This document shows positions 45,114-54,538 of a stretch of DNA of 64,000 nucleotides, piece by piece. The notes under the pieces were generated by a model. That model had not been told where the DNA came from. It saw nothing but the letters and a program-made list of their open reading frames with translations, and did not search any database. Source of the stretch: Paenibacillus sp. GSMTC-2017 (lineage in GTDB: Bacteria > Bacillota > Bacilli > Paenibacillales > Paenibacillaceae); the NCBI RefSeq assembly GCF_016019935.1, contig NZ_JAECMT010000001.1, positions 1,368,774-1,432,773 on the forward strand, read 5' to 3'. Every line of letters begins with the position of its first letter. The first letter of the stretch is position 1. The position numbers and the translations under genes are program-made.

Positions 45114-47295
45114 CCTTTCCTTTGAGTAAATCGAAGCGTCCTAGCATACTCATAACTCCAGGTAGAAACCACAGCTCCATCGATACTTTAGTTTCACTCG
45201 TTATTCCCGCTGGTACGGAAGTAAGCGTTAGTCCTGTGCTTTGTTCGATTACTGCAATAATGCGACCTAATCTTTTTTCCTCCATGCCTCCATGAAGCAA
45301 CATAAAGACTCTAAGATAATCCGTATAGGACATTTCAACCTTTACATATTTGGACAGTGGAGCAGAACCTCTAGTCGCAAATGAAATCATATCTTCCATC
45401 GTCTTCTCCAAACCATAAATTAACGCAGCAGATAGAATAAGTAGTGGATGACCTAATGTACGACTTACGACAAGCCCTTCCATCGTTCGAATAGCCATAC
45501 GGATAGCAAATAGTTCACCGTAAGCAGCGATAAGATTTCCCAAAGGATCATGAAATCCATACAATACATATTCCACTTCTTGATTGTGAAAGGAAGTCAT
45601 TTGAGCTACCCCTTCAACATCTCCATTCTGGAACAACATTCGCAGTTGTTGTGGTTCAAAAAAGGAAAATTTATTAACGGCATATTCACCCAAATAGAAA
45701 TAATCGCGGCTTTGCGAGAGCATATCCGACATTCCCGAAAATAGCCCATCCGTAAATGTTGCTGACTGTTCCGCTGCTTCATTAGCATCGCGGGCTTTTG
45801 GACGCTGACTAGACCCCGTAGCATCATCTAACTGTTGATTATATAGAAGGTTTTGTTTATAACGATCTTGCACCTTCTGGAACACAGCATGATGGCCCGA
45901 TTGATTTGGAATGGATGAAAGTCCTTGCATCATTCGGCTTGCTTGTACCCACAAAGATTCCTTTTTCTGCTGTTGCACAGCTAGTTGATCTTTTATTGAG
46001 CTATCTAGAACTGAAGCTCTACGTGCAACGATAATTGAGCCTGGAAGTGAATATTGCGTTTCATACGTTGTATAGGCTTTAGTTATTTCCCCTTGAGCGA
46101 TGACGAGATGCGCTTGATCCATTGCCGATAATGGCTTTGACATTGCACCTGTCCATCTACTTGCAAGTTGTTCGAACTCACTTGTTAGCGTTGTATTGCG
46201 TGTCCCTTGTAGTCTTAATTCCATTGTATAATCCGCAAACCAACTCTGTTTTCGGATTAGCTGCTGACCTGATTTCTTAATGTCAGCTAACTCCTGTGCT
46301 GGATTTCCATTAGTAGCAATTGCACCAGAACCAGGCACCTTTTTACCAGCGACACCATCATATCCATTAGGTACATTTGTATTTGCTTGAAGGAGCACCC
46401 GCTCCATTTGCAAGTTTAGTTGCTCCGCTCCCTCAACCTTAATGATTGCATCCGAAAGTAGCTTAGAATGTCGTTGCTCAAGCTTGCTACTAAAACTTCT
46501 TAGCTGATTAGTTAGACTTGAAACATCGGATTCATATTGTGCAATTGAACTTGTGAAAATTGGTAACTGGCCTTCTTGTAGTACAGCGTCATGCTCGACC
46601 TGAGTCATATAGGTGTTGAATCCTTCAGTCAAACTTAAAGAGGTTATTCCTCCTCCACTGCCCCCAGCACCAACAGGTACTAAAGGTAACGCCTCACTGC
46701 TTATTAATGCATCTACTGCTTGTTCTTGCAGAAGAAGAGATTGTTCCAGCAGCTTTTCTCTCTTCTCATACAATTTACGAAGTTGCTCCAATGTCTGAAC
46801 AGCATTAGAACTTTCCTTTAATCCTTGTGCTAGCGGAGTAAACTTCGCAATAACCTCCAGCGTAAAGTCGATCGGTGCTTTATATTTCATTTCTTCTTGA
46901 AGCTGTCGTTTAAATACTGGATGTTCTCCAAGTACGGATGCTGGCTGAACTACAGCACTTTCTACTTTTGTATCCAACAGATTAAACCAGTCTGAAGAAC
47001 TATGTTTAGTTGCTTCACTATTACCTTTCATAACTGCTTTGAAAATTTCATTTCCTTCCGTTCCACCACGTCCGAACAAACCATATCGCTCATATAGCCA
47101 AGAATCATACGCAGATAACACTGATCTTGTGCTTGTTCGAGCGGCATCCTCTGCCAACATATGAAAAGCTGCAATTCTAGCATAGTCTATCAATACCGAA
47201 AAAAATAATAGAAGAGAAGATAAAACAATGACTGCAAATATAGTCACCGCTCCATTTTGCTCAAATAGTAATCCGGATGGGCGCATTTTCTTCAC
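45064..47295 (-). CDS. TadG-like large membrane-anchored pilus-operon protein
   Basis: A 743-residue protein. A single N-terminal TM segment (NGAVTIFAVIVLSSLLLFFSVLIDYARI) precedes a long extracytoplasmic region rich in helices and Gln (LLEQSLLLQEQAVDALISS...), then a C-terminal half with hydrophobic stretches (LLILSAALIYGLEK). The N-terminus resembles TadG but Phe stands at the +5 place instead of Glu, so cleavage by the peptidase is doubtful. The GTG at 47295 has AGGGAGGGA six bases before it. The ATG at 47313, overlapping the previous stop (TAATG), is possible too. Probably a structural or anchoring subunit; family fit is partial. Confidence 0.72.
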   Translation of the reverse strand: MKKMRPSGLLFEQNGAVTIFAVIVLSSLLLFFSVLIDYARIAAFHMLAEDAARTSTRSVLSAYDSWLYERYGLFGRGGTEGNEIFKAVMKGNSEATKHSSSDWFNLLDTKVESAVVQPASVLGEHPVFKRQLQEEMKYKAPIDFTLEVIAKFTPLAQGLKESSNAVQTLEQLRKLYEKREKLLEQSLLLQEQAVDALISSEALPLVPVGAGGSGGGITSLSLTEGFNTYMTQVEHDAVLQEGQLPIFTSSIAQYESDVSSLTNQLRSFSSKLEQRHSKLLSDAIIKVEGAEQLNLQMERVLLQANTNVPNGYDGVAGKKVPGSGAIATNGNPAQELADIKKSGQQLIRKQSWFADYTMELRLQGTRNTTLTSEFEQLASRWTGAMSKPLSAMDQAHLVIAQGEITKAYTTYETQYSLPGSIIVARRASVLDSSIKDQLAVQQQKKESLWVQASRMMQGLSSIPNQSGHHAVFQKVQDRYKQNLLYNQQLDDATGSSQRPKARDANEAAEQSATFTDGLFSGMSDMLSQSRDYFYLGEYAVNKFSFFEPQQLRMLFQNGDVEGVAQMTSFHNQEVEYVLYGFHDPLGNLIAAYGELFAIRMAIRTMEGLVVSRTLGHPLLILSAALIYGLEKTMEDMISFATRGSAPLSKYVKVEMSYTDYLRVFMLLHGGMEEKRLGRIIAVIEQSTGLTLTSVPAGITSETKVSMELWFLPGVMSMLGRFDLLKGKVVGNRYETTQTMGSSY

Positions 47296-47312
47296 AGTTC
47301 TTCCCTCCCTCA

Positions 47313-48002
47313 TTAAGGTTGTTGGTAAGGAGCGAGCGCTTGATTCGCTCGATCCTTAGCTGTTGTCTTACCTACCGGACTATTTATGAACTTAGCCGTG
47401 TAATATCGCACTAGATCAACGCTTCGAATAAATTCAACAGGATCAACGATATGCCCCATCGAAGTTGCAGCTGGATCTTCTTTCATCCAGCTCTTTTCCC
47501 ATGTGAGCAGATCAATCGGCTTTTCCATTCGAACTTCAACGAATCGTTTAAGCCCGCTACCCGTATAAACCATTTGACCCGAATAGGCCCCATCTAAAAC
47601 ACTCATCCAACTTGCAGCTTGCATCATCTTCTTATTGGTCAAACTCTGTGAATCATTAGCTTGTCCGCCCTCACTAGAATTCGGCAACTTTAGCGATGTT
47701 TCCTCAGTAGAGCCAGTCATACCAAACAAACTAGCTAACATCCCATCTGAACCCATCCTTCTATATAAACCGTCATATTCAGATTTTAGAAGCATTCCAC
47801 TCTTAGGCTCACGATGACTATTGTCCCAGCCAAAAGCAGCTCGTTCTGCTGTAACGTTCGAAGAATAAAGAACGATTACATTTTGATAGAGATACATGCC
47901 GAAGAGGATAAACAACAATACTAGCCCTAGAAGCATAGGGAATACGATAACAGACTCTATCGTGAAGCTCCCCCGCTCCTCCCGATACCATTTGAACAAC
48001 AT
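47313..48002 (-). CDS. TadE-like pseudopilin
   Basis: A 229-residue protein with REERGSFTIESVIVFPMLLG at residues about 7-26. It has Gly before the cut, Glu at +5 and a long hydrophobic helix, the prepilin-like pattern of TadE/TadF. The ATG at 48002, 5 bp after the Flp-like stop, is preferred over 48059, which lies inside the pilin gene. The mature part is soluble and mixed. It is probably processed by the operon's own peptidase and serves as a minor pseudopilin. Confidence 0.78.
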   Translation of the reverse strand: MLFKWYREERGSFTIESVIVFPMLLGLVLLFILFGMYLYQNVIVLYSSNVTAERAAFGWDNSHREPKSGMLLKSEYDGLYRRMGSDGMLASLFGMTGSTEETSLKLPNSSEGGQANDSQSLTNKKMMQAASWMSVLDGAYSGQMVYTGSGLKRFVEVRMEKPIDLLTWEKSWMKEDPAATSMGHIVDPVEFIRSVDLVRYYTAKFINSPVGKTTAKDRANQALAPYQQP

Positions 48003-48006
48003 CTTC

Positions 48007-48195
48007 TTATTCAAATATTGTATCTGCTTTTTTATCAGCCTTACCCAAAAGATCCTCAACTAGGGCTACAATCCAATCCTTGAATAAAAGCGCAATAATA
48101 ATAACAACAGCCACGATTAGAATGACTTCAAGAGTACCCATACCTTTTTCATTTCTCCAAAATGCGCCAATCCCACTTATTAGTTTCTTCATCAT
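48007..48195 (-). CDS. Flp-type pilin precursor
   Basis: A 62-residue major-pilin candidate. The ATG at 48195 (MKKLIS preceded by one Met) has GAGGAG six bases before; the ATG at 48201 is too close. The leader ends NEKG and the mature part starts MGTLEVILIVAVVIII, with Glu at +5 and one hydrophobic helix, the Flp pattern. A short charged C-terminus (KADKKADTIFE) follows. It sits at the usual Flp place between tadC and the tadE-like genes. It would be cut by the A24 peptidase and polymerised into a thin pilus. Confidence 0.85.
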   Translation of the reverse strand: MMKKLISGIGAFWRNEKGMGTLEVILIVAVVIIIALLFKDWIVALVEDLLGKADKKADTIFE

Positions 48196-48221
48196 TAACA
48201 TCTCCTCATCATTTTGATTAG

Positions 48222-49103
48222 TTAAGCCATTAATAAAATGGCTGGTGCTGCAACGATTACCATCATAATCAACAAAATACCAACAAGCGGAAATACAAGC
48301 TTAGATGAAGCTTCCTCCCCGCTTGTTCGGGCAATGGCTTTCCTCTTTTCCCAAAGTGAAAAGGAAAGTTCCTTCACCGCCAAAACAAAATGTTCACCAC
48401 CCTTGCGATAATTCAGTAACATGACTGTTGTAAAGATTGCTGCTTCTTGCACAGCGCAACGTCTATTAAATTGCTCCAAAACGGTGCTAAACGACTGACC
48501 ATTACGCATAGAGACAAGGGCTGATCTCCACTCCTTGTAAAGAGGATGTTCTATCTCCTCTTTACCATCCAAACATCTTACAAAAGCTCCCTGTACGGTT
48601 TCTCCTGCCCCTACTAATAACATCAACTTACTGAGCATATCTGGAAGAGCCATTATGATTTGCTTCCTACGTTGATCAATTTTACGTCCTGCATCAACGA
48701 AACTGCGAAGACCTATCCCTACTCCTAACAATAGACCAACAAACATAAGCAACTTTTCATTGCTGAACCACGATAACCAAATAAAAATAACTAACGATAC
48801 ATAACCATTTGCCACGGAAGCTGCAGCCTCTTCTTTCGAACTTTCAATTGTCCATGTGGCACCTTTCAGAACTAGAAGCTTCATATGAAATGCGTTTAGT
48901 TGAAGTTGTACCCCATCCATTTGATACAGTAGTTCCATCAAATGTTGAAACGGCTTTATGATCGCATATTTCTTGATTAAGTACTGACTTCTTTTACCCT
49001 TCACAACTTTCCCAGTAAACAATTGCCCTATCTGCTGTATGGAGGACTTACAAATGAGATAGAGCCACATTCCTGTCAATAATATGGCTATGACCAGCCC
49101 CAT
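48222..49103 (-). CDS. tadC: TadC-like inner-membrane platform protein
   Basis: A 293-residue T2SSF-domain protein. The ATG at 49103 is preferred to the GTG at 49112, because AGAGGGTGA falls just before it. The T2SSF core (LPDMLSKLMLLVGAGETVQGAFVRCLDG...) lies at about 155-270, with TM helices at the N-terminus, the middle and the C-terminus. Together with TadB it forms the base on which the CpaF ATPase works. It starts 12 bp after the tadB stop. Confidence 0.85.
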   Translation of the reverse strand: MGLVIAILLTGMWLYLICKSSIQQIGQLFTGKVVKGKRSQYLIKKYAIIKPFQHLMELLYQMDGVQLQLNAFHMKLLVLKGATWTIESSKEEAAASVANGYVSLVIFIWLSWFSNEKLLMFVGLLLGVGIGLRSFVDAGRKIDQRRKQIIMALPDMLSKLMLLVGAGETVQGAFVRCLDGKEEIEHPLYKEWRSALVSMRNGQSFSTVLEQFNRRCAVQEAAIFTTVMLLNYRKGGEHFVLAVKELSFSLWEKRKAIARTSGEEASSKLVFPLVGILLIMMVIVAAPAILLMA

Positions 49104-49115
49104 GCCCGTCACCCT

Positions 49116-49973
49116 CTATATTTGAATACTCATAATTTTGTTCATTAGCCAAAAGCAGCCAAGCAAAAGTAGAAAGGCTGCAGTCAATACTAAATAGCCT
49201 GCCCCGCTGTACAATGGCTGCATATAGTCAGGTGCTGCGAATGCTAAAAAGCTAAGAAAAACAAAAGGGACAGCCATCATAATTTTTGCTTCAAAACGTT
49301 TTTGTGCGAGCAATACCATAATCTCGCTATCTACTGTAAGTTTCTCGCCAATAATCGTAGATGCACGCTTCATAACCTCAAGTAAATCACCACCTGAACG
49401 CTTGCAAGCAGATAAAGCATCAACAAACTGTGTAATTTCCTCAATTTTTGCCCGTTCCGCTAGATCTCTGAGAGCGCTTTCTATCGGCTCGGCATTTTCC
49501 AGCCGATAACAAACAATTTGAAATTCCTTCAATATATCTGTTTCAGGATTAGAATAAAGAAGTTTCATATCTTCTAAAGTGCCGCGAAAAGCATTTTCAA
49601 GAGAACGACCTGCCGCAAGTGAAGAAGTAAGAGAAAACAAAGCTTCTTTGAATTGCAACTTCAGTTGATTTCTTCGCCGATTGAGTAAAGCCTGTCTTCT
49701 AATTCTCGGAGCTGCTACGCCAGCAACAGCCACAATAATAGAAAAAATAAAGGAATGATAAAATAAATATAGAGCCATAAAAATGACAACATAACCAACC
49801 AGAATGGAACTAAATAACTCTTTTCTACTAAGTTGATAGTACGTATAACGCGGGAGCGGCCTAGACTCGTAATTGCTACTGGAAGGTAAAATACTTTCCC
49901 ATCCACACCAAGTTGCGAAGCGTTTCATCCGATTAAAAGAACGTCCATTATTTTTAACCTGCAATTCCGCCAC
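49116..49973 (-). CDS. tadB: TadB-like inner-membrane platform protein
   Basis: A 285-residue T2SSF protein with a GTG start (GGGAAGGGG four bases before) inside the end of cpaF (20-bp overlap). TM segments at about 55-90 precede the T2SSF domain (about 105-235), which carries LKEALFSLTSSLAAGRSLENAF, a RLENAEPIESALRDLAERAK helix and SACKRSGGDLLEVMKRAS. Two TM helices close it. Pairing with TadC is typical of Tad systems. Confidence 0.87.
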   Translation of the reverse strand: MAELQVKNNGRSFNRMKRFATWCGWESILPSSSNYESRPLPRYTYYQLSRKELFSSILVGYVVIFMALYLFYHSFIFSIIVAVAGVAAPRIRRQALLNRRRNQLKLQFKEALFSLTSSLAAGRSLENAFRGTLEDMKLLYSNPETDILKEFQIVCYRLENAEPIESALRDLAERAKIEEITQFVDALSACKRSGGDLLEVMKRASTIIGEKLTVDSEIMVLLAQKRFEAKIMMAVPFVFLSFLAFAAPDYMQPLYSGAGYLVLTAAFLLLLGCFWLMNKIMSIQI

Positions 49974-51192
49974 TCAGCCCCTTCCCAGCCATCCGAAACT
50001 TCTCGGTACTTTGCAAGACATTTTCTGTTCGTTCTAATTGACCTACTACATATCCATCTCGCTCGCCCTCTTCACGGAATCGAAATAGGGGATTTAGCTG
50101 CACTTCCCCATTCACTACCCCAAGCACCTCACTTATTTCAGTTACTTTTCTAGTGCGATCTCTAAATCTAGAGAGGTGGATCATAACATCGATTGCTGAT
50201 GCTACTTGTTGACGTATGACGAGTAATGGTAACTCCGCAGCACTTAGTACCATCGTCTCAAGACGGCCCACCATATCTTTGACACTATTACCATGTCCCG
50301 TAGAAATCGAACCTTCATGCCCAGTGTTCAGAGCTTGAAGCATATCGAGCGCTTCACCACCTCGAACCTCACCAATGACAATCCGATTTGGGCGCATCCT
50401 AAGCGCAGTCCGAATTAAATCTCTTATCGTTATTTCACCTTTTCCTTCTGTATTGGCGTTTCTCGTTTCCATAGATACGAGATTAGGCACTGAACGAATT
50501 TGTAGCTCTGCCGAATCTTCTATCGTGACGATCCGCTCATCACTTGGGATAAACTGTGACAAAGCGTTTAGGAATGTTGTCTTCCCAGTGCCAGTACCTC
50601 CACTAATAAACATATTGAATTTGGCTTCCATTAGCTCTTGAAGAAATAACGCCGCTTCCTCAGTAATCGATCCCCTTTTGACCAATTGCTCCATCGTCAT
50701 CGGCTGATCTGGAAACTTCCTTATCGTCATACATGGTCCCTTTAATGCCACAGGAGGTAATACCACATTTACTCGTGAGCCATCCTGTAGCCTAGCATCT
50801 ACGATTGGTGATGATTCGTTAACGACACGGTTCACTCCAGCTACGACCGTTTGAATGAGATCCTCAAGCCTTTCCTTGCTCTCGAATACCCCTTGCAGTA
50901 AATGGATATGACCATCTCTTTCCACAAATATTTCTGTATGGCTGTTAATCATAATCTCGCTCACGGTAGGGTCTTCCATCAAAGGTTGAAGAATATCTAA
51001 ACCTCGGAAAGAGTGAAATAACCGCCGTACTAACTTAACTTTTTCGACTGCTGTTATTGGATTCTGTTCACACCAATGAAAAACAATCTCTTCTGTCTTT
51101 TCCATCAGTTCGTCATCCGACATCGCTCCGCCAAAATCAATTTTGCCTCTAATCTTGCAACGAAGCTCATAAACAATTTCATCGGATACCAT
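49954..51192 (-). CDS. cpaF: CpaF/TadA secretion ATPase
   Basis: A 412-residue ATPase of the type II/IV secretion family. The ATG at 51192 is preferred over 51198, which is only three bases from AAGGAG. The N-terminal domain holds LQPLMEDPTVSEIMINS. The Walker A is GGTGTGKTTFLNAL, the Asp box has EDSAELQI, the Walker B region is RPNRIVIGEVRGGEALDML, and the His box is NTGHEGSISTGHGNS. It powers pilus assembly from the cytosol and overlaps the CpaE-like gene by 14 bp. Confidence 0.94.
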   Translation of the reverse strand: MVSDEIVYELRCKIRGKIDFGGAMSDDELMEKTEEIVFHWCEQNPITAVEKVKLVRRLFHSFRGLDILQPLMEDPTVSEIMINSHTEIFVERDGHIHLLQGVFESKERLEDLIQTVVAGVNRVVNESSPIVDARLQDGSRVNVVLPPVALKGPCMTIRKFPDQPMTMEQLVKRGSITEEAALFLQELMEAKFNMFISGGTGTGKTTFLNALSQFIPSDERIVTIEDSAELQIRSVPNLVSMETRNANTEGKGEITIRDLIRTALRMRPNRIVIGEVRGGEALDMLQALNTGHEGSISTGHGNSVKDMVGRLETMVLSAAELPLLVIRQQVASAIDVMIHLSRFRDRTRKVTEISEVLGVVNGEVQLNPLFRFREEGERDGYVVGQLERTENVLQSTEKFRMAGKGLSGGIAG

Positions 51193-52318
51193 AAGCATGA
51201 TCTCCTTCAGATAGTACGTGTTTCAATAACTTGCCTACTGCTGCACGATAATGTGAAGATGAAAGCAGAATGTGAGGTTCACCAGTTCTCCACTCTTGAA
51301 CATCTGGCAGAGAATAAGGAGCAAACTTTAATCCATTAGACTTATGCTTACTGACTTCGTCTACTCGATTACACACTAACTCTGACTTTCGAATAAGACT
51401 CTGAAACTGTTCTCCCCACTTCTGTTCTCCGTACTTTTCTGCTAATTGTTGTTTACGAAGAACCGACTGCTCCCCGTTTACAATCCAAAAATTATGATCA
51501 GCCCGTTCCAGTAGTGATACATGCAGCTCATCCAATCCATCTTCCATATCGAGGACGATCACATCATAATGACCGCTTTCGGAAATCGTATTTACGATTG
51601 CAACTGCATCTTCAGCGCTTAAAGAGAGTCGATCTTCTAAATTAGTAAAACTAGGCAAGTAATCGCATTTCAGTAGAGAGTGATACTTTCGATGCTGCAG
51701 AAGCCACTGATCAGATAGTTGTGCTCTCGTTTTTATTCCGTAGAGTAAGTCTGACAATCCGACACCTGACTCATATTCTGACCCATCATGGTTTAGCCAA
51801 AGATTTGCTGTATTAAAGCGCTCTAAGTTTAAATAGAATGTACGGTGCCCGAGATTGCTAGCCGCATTGGCTAAATGTAATGCAAATGTTGTCTTCCCCA
51901 CCCCTCCTGAGGCGGAATGGACGGTCAATATTGTAACTTTGTTTCTACTGCCTTTACTTGACTGCTTCCCCATTTGAGACATCACATCAAAGTGTCCAGA
52001 CATTCCTCTAAGCAATTGTGGCAAGGACTGATATTGCAGAAGCTCGAACTTCTCACCACTTTCGCCAAGCTTACTTACTAGTGCAATTGAAGGTATTTGT
52101 GATAAATCGGGCTGTAACTCTGCCAGTAGATCAGGCTCAGCGGCTAGAAGATCGATATTATAACCTTGATTCAAAAACTGCTTACATGCATTTGGATGAG
52201 TGAAAACAGAAATTTGCCATCGATCCCCAAAAGGACTGCTACGAACATACTCTGCAAGCCTGAGTGAATACTCTTTTTCCTTTACTGCAATCGCTAGCTG
52301 ATAACGTTTCAAAATCAT
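51179..52318 (-). CDS. CpaE/TadZ-like MinD-family ATPase, first gene of the Tad operon
   Basis: A 379-residue protein. An N-terminal atypical receiver-like domain (about 1-120) lacks the phosphorylated Asp pattern. It is followed by a deviant Walker A ATPase (HSASGGVGKTTFALHLANAA) with VIVLDMEDGLDELH at the Walker B place. This is the layout of CpaE/TadZ, which localises the Tad machine. GGGAGGAGG lies before the ATG. A TATAAT element (52342-52347, minus strand) stands 24 bp upstream, so the operon's promoter is probably there. Confidence 0.86.
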   Translation of the reverse strand: MILKRYQLAIAVKEKEYSLRLAEYVRSSPFGDRWQISVFTHPNACKQFLNQGYNIDLLAAEPDLLAELQPDLSQIPSIALVSKLGESGEKFELLQYQSLPQLLRGMSGHFDVMSQMGKQSSKGSRNKVTILTVHSASGGVGKTTFALHLANAASNLGHRTFYLNLERFNTANLWLNHDGSEYESGVGLSDLLYGIKTRAQLSDQWLLQHRKYHSLLKCDYLPSFTNLEDRLSLSAEDAVAIVNTISESGHYDVIVLDMEDGLDELHVSLLERADHNFWIVNGEQSVLRKQQLAEKYGEQKWGEQFQSLIRKSELVCNRVDEVSKHKSNGLKFAPYSLPDVQEWRTGEPHILLSSSHYRAAVGKLLKHVLSEGDHAYGIR

Positions 52319-52341
52319 TCCTCCTCCCTAAACCCAGCCAG

Positions 52342-52347
52342 ATTATA
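52342..52347 (-). promoter_or_regulatory. -10 element of the Tad operon promoter
   Basis: A perfect TATAAT on the minus strand 24-29 bp before the first Tad gene. No good -35 is visible at 17 bp upstream, which suggests an activator or an alternative arrangement. The ndk terminator lies directly upstream. Confidence 0.45.
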
Positions 52348-52376
52348 GTAGACGCTATCAAAATGTGCACGCAAAA

Positions 52377-52420
52377 AAGCACCGTTAAGGCGCAGCATGC
52401 TGCAACCTTATACGGTGCTT
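52377..52420 (-). terminator. Intrinsic terminator of ndk
   Basis: AAGCACCGT and ACGGTGCTT form the outer stem, AAGG/CCTT and GCAGC/GCTGC the inner ones. On the minus strand TTTTTT follows. It separates ndk from the Tad operon promoter. Confidence 0.87.
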
Positions 52421-52498
52421 CCGTAATGACTTGTTTTCTTGGTATAGAATTTACCATAGGATAGTTGAGTCGTCAACTACCACTAATGGTAATTTTTA

Positions 52499-52894
52499 TT
52501 AGAAGTATAAATTGATTTCTCTTTCAGCATTTTCATCTGAATCGGAACCATGAACAATATTGCTGGAAACGTCAATTGCATAATCACCGCGAATTGTACC
52601 TGGAGTTGCTTCGGTAGGGTTAGTAGCACCAATAAGAGAGCGTGCATTTTGAACAGCGTCCTTGCCTTCTAGTACCATTGCGAATACTGGACCAGAAGTA
52701 ATAAAGTCAACCAATTCGCCAAAGAATGGCTTAGTGTTCAAATGCTCATAATGTGTTTCAGCCAATTTTCTGTCTAAACGTGTAAGCTTTGCATCTACAA
52801 GCGTAAAGCCTTTTTCTTCAAATCTAGCAACAATTTTACCTACTAGTCCACGTTCTACACCATCTGGTTTAACCATTACAAATGTTTTGCTCAT
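52499..52894 (-). CDS. ndk: Nucleoside diphosphate kinase
   Basis: A 131-residue enzyme that exchanges the gamma-phosphate between NTPs and NDPs via phospho-His115 (NIVHGSDS). [31 protein letters not shown] and the terminal AEREINLYF are all family marks. It is shorter than the usual 145-150 residues because it stops right after NLYF, as some Bacillales enzymes do. Spacing to the stop and the terminator supports a monocistronic unit. Confidence 0.95.
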   Translation of the reverse strand: MSKTFVMVKPDGVERGLVGKIVARFEEKGFTLVDAKLTRLDRKLAETHYEHLNTKPFFGELVDFITSGPVFAMVLEGKDAVQNARSLIGATNPTEATPGTIRGDYAIDVSSNIVHGSDSDENAEREINLYF

Positions 52895-52925
52895 CTTAAA
52901 AACCCTCCATATATATTATTGTAAG

Positions 52926-53726
52926 TTATTTACTTATCCAATCAATAATAATACCAGCAGTTTCTTCAATTGCGCGATTCGTCACGTCGATAACGGGACA
53001 ATTCAATGACTTCATAACAGATGCAGCGTATTCAAGTTCCTCCAGTACCCGCTCTTCAGAGGCATACTGGGCAGATGAAGGCAATCCAAGCGTTTTAAGT
53101 CGCTCTGATCGAATGCCGAGCAGATGGTCAGGCTGCATAGTTAGTCCTACAATTAGTCGACCAGGACCTTGCTTAAGCTCAACTGGCGGGTTCACTTCTG
53201 GCATAAGCGGCAAATTAGCCGTTAAAATTCCTTTATGCGAAAGAAACACACTAAGCGGCGTTTTCGAAGTCCGTGACACACCAATGAGTACAACTTGAGC
53301 TTGAGATAACCCTCTCGCATCTTTGCCATCATCATATTTTACGGCAAACTCTATCGCTTCCATACGTTTATGATAGGCTTCGTCGATAGAATGAAGCAAA
53401 CCCGGCTCTCTCCTTGGAAAACTTCCAAAGGTATCGATATAGGCTTGCATCATTGGCCCCATAACATCTACTGCTCGTACACCTTGCTTAATCGCTTCAA
53501 CCTTCATCAGTTCACGAAGCTCTGGTTGAACGAGTGTGTAGCTAATAAAGCCTCCTGTATTTGCTGCCTCTGCGATAATACGAACGATTTCGTCCTCGGA
53601 ACGAATATGTCCATATCGTTTAATCTTTACACTTTCAGAGGGAAATTGTCTGACCGTTGCTTTGGCTACAGCTTCCGCCGTTTCACCTACTGCATCGGAG
53701 CATACGTAAATGATTTGATGTGTCAT
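52926..53726 (-). CDS. yqfL: PPDK/PEP synthase regulatory kinase-phosphorylase (DUF299)
   Basis: A 266-residue protein of the PSRP family. IIYVCSDAVGETAEAVAKA at the N-terminus and the P-loop GVSRTSKTPLSVFLSHKG are the diagnostic motifs. Homologues phosphorylate and dephosphorylate pyruvate phosphate dikinase or PEP synthase with ADP and Pi. B. subtilis YqfL is linked to CcpN function. The ATG overlaps the ccpN stop (ATGA), the same gene pair as in Bacillus. Confidence 0.93.
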   Translation of the reverse strand: MTHQIIYVCSDAVGETAEAVAKATVRQFPSESVKIKRYGHIRSEDEIVRIIAEAANTGGFISYTLVQPELRELMKVEAIKQGVRAVDVMGPMMQAYIDTFGSFPRREPGLLHSIDEAYHKRMEAIEFAVKYDDGKDARGLSQAQVVLIGVSRTSKTPLSVFLSHKGILTANLPLMPEVNPPVELKQGPGRLIVGLTMQPDHLLGIRSERLKTLGLPSSAQYASEERVLEELEYAASVMKSLNCPVIDVTNRAIEETAGIIIDWISK

Positions 53727-54409
53727 AAATCTGTGTCCCCCAATTCACCTTCAGTTGCGATATCTGCCATAAGTCGGATAATGTTCGATTTCGACACCCA
53801 ACCTGCTACCTCAGGATATTGTCCAGGGGAAGCGGAAGGAACTACGACTGGCAAACAGTCCACTTGATGCTGGGACATCTTCCTCATTGCGTCTATTACA
53901 GAATCGTCAGGCAAAAGCGTAACGATATTGGGATAACGAGTCATGACCATACTGACAGGAATTGACGCCGCACCAGCATTGCCTAATGTAATCTTAAGCA
54001 AATCCTTCGGCGTAATAATACCTGCAAAACGTTTCTCCTCATTCACTACGAGCAACGTATCTGCATTCTCCATAAAGAGCGTAATGACCGCATCATGCAC
54101 GGAGAGAGTTTCTGGAATATTAACGGGTACTCCTAGTACCTCTCTAACCTTCATGCTGCTATATCGCCCAAGCGGCTCATGAGTCTGTCGAAATGTTTTT
54201 CCAAGGAAATAGCCCACTTTCGGTTTGGCATCCAGCATGCCTAACATAACCAAAAGAGATAGATCCGAACGAAGAGTTGGACGACTAACTCCTAAATATT
54301 CAGCTAACTGTTCACCTGTAACAGGTGAATGTTTCTGAACCAGCTCGATAAGCTCCATTTGTCTTGAAGAAAGCTGAATCGTACTCCCCTCTTTCCTTAT
54401 ATGACTCAT
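53723..54409 (-). CDS. ccpN: Transcriptional repressor CcpN
   Basis: A 228-residue regulator. The N-terminal winged helix (about 12-60, QLSSRQMELIELVQKHSPVT, LAEYLGVSRPTLRSDLSLL) is followed by two CBS domains (about 80-215, VHDAVITLFMENADTLLVV and DDSVIDAMRKMSQHQVDCLPVVV). In B. subtilis CcpN represses gluconeogenic gapB and pckA, sensing nucleotides through CBS. Length and partner gene agree. A degenerate cre-like sequence lies about 70 bp upstream. Confidence 0.93.
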   Translation of the reverse strand: MSHIRKEGSTIQLSSRQMELIELVQKHSPVTGEQLAEYLGVSRPTLRSDLSLLVMLGMLDAKPKVGYFLGKTFRQTHEPLGRYSSMKVREVLGVPVNIPETLSVHDAVITLFMENADTLLVVNEEKRFAGIITPKDLLKITLGNAGAASIPVSMVMTRYPNIVTLLPDDSVIDAMRKMSQHQVDCLPVVVPSASPGQYPEVAGWVSKSNIIRLMADIATEGELGDTDL

Positions 54410-54478
54410 AATACCTTGTCATAACAACAAATCGCTGTATTTAAGATATCATAATCATATATATTACACAATATAAAA

Positions 54479-54492
54479 TAGAAACGCTTTCA
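54479..54492. promoter_or_regulatory. cre-like site upstream of ccpN
   Basis: TAGAAACGCTTTCA differs from the CcpA consensus TGWAANCGNTNWCA at two positions of one half. It lies 70 bp before ccpN and 46 bp after pepF. Weak candidate for catabolite control of ccpN. Confidence 0.25.
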
Positions 54493-54538
54493 TTGAGGCT
54501 ACGCGCCATCATAACTAATCGTTCGATATGCGTTACAA

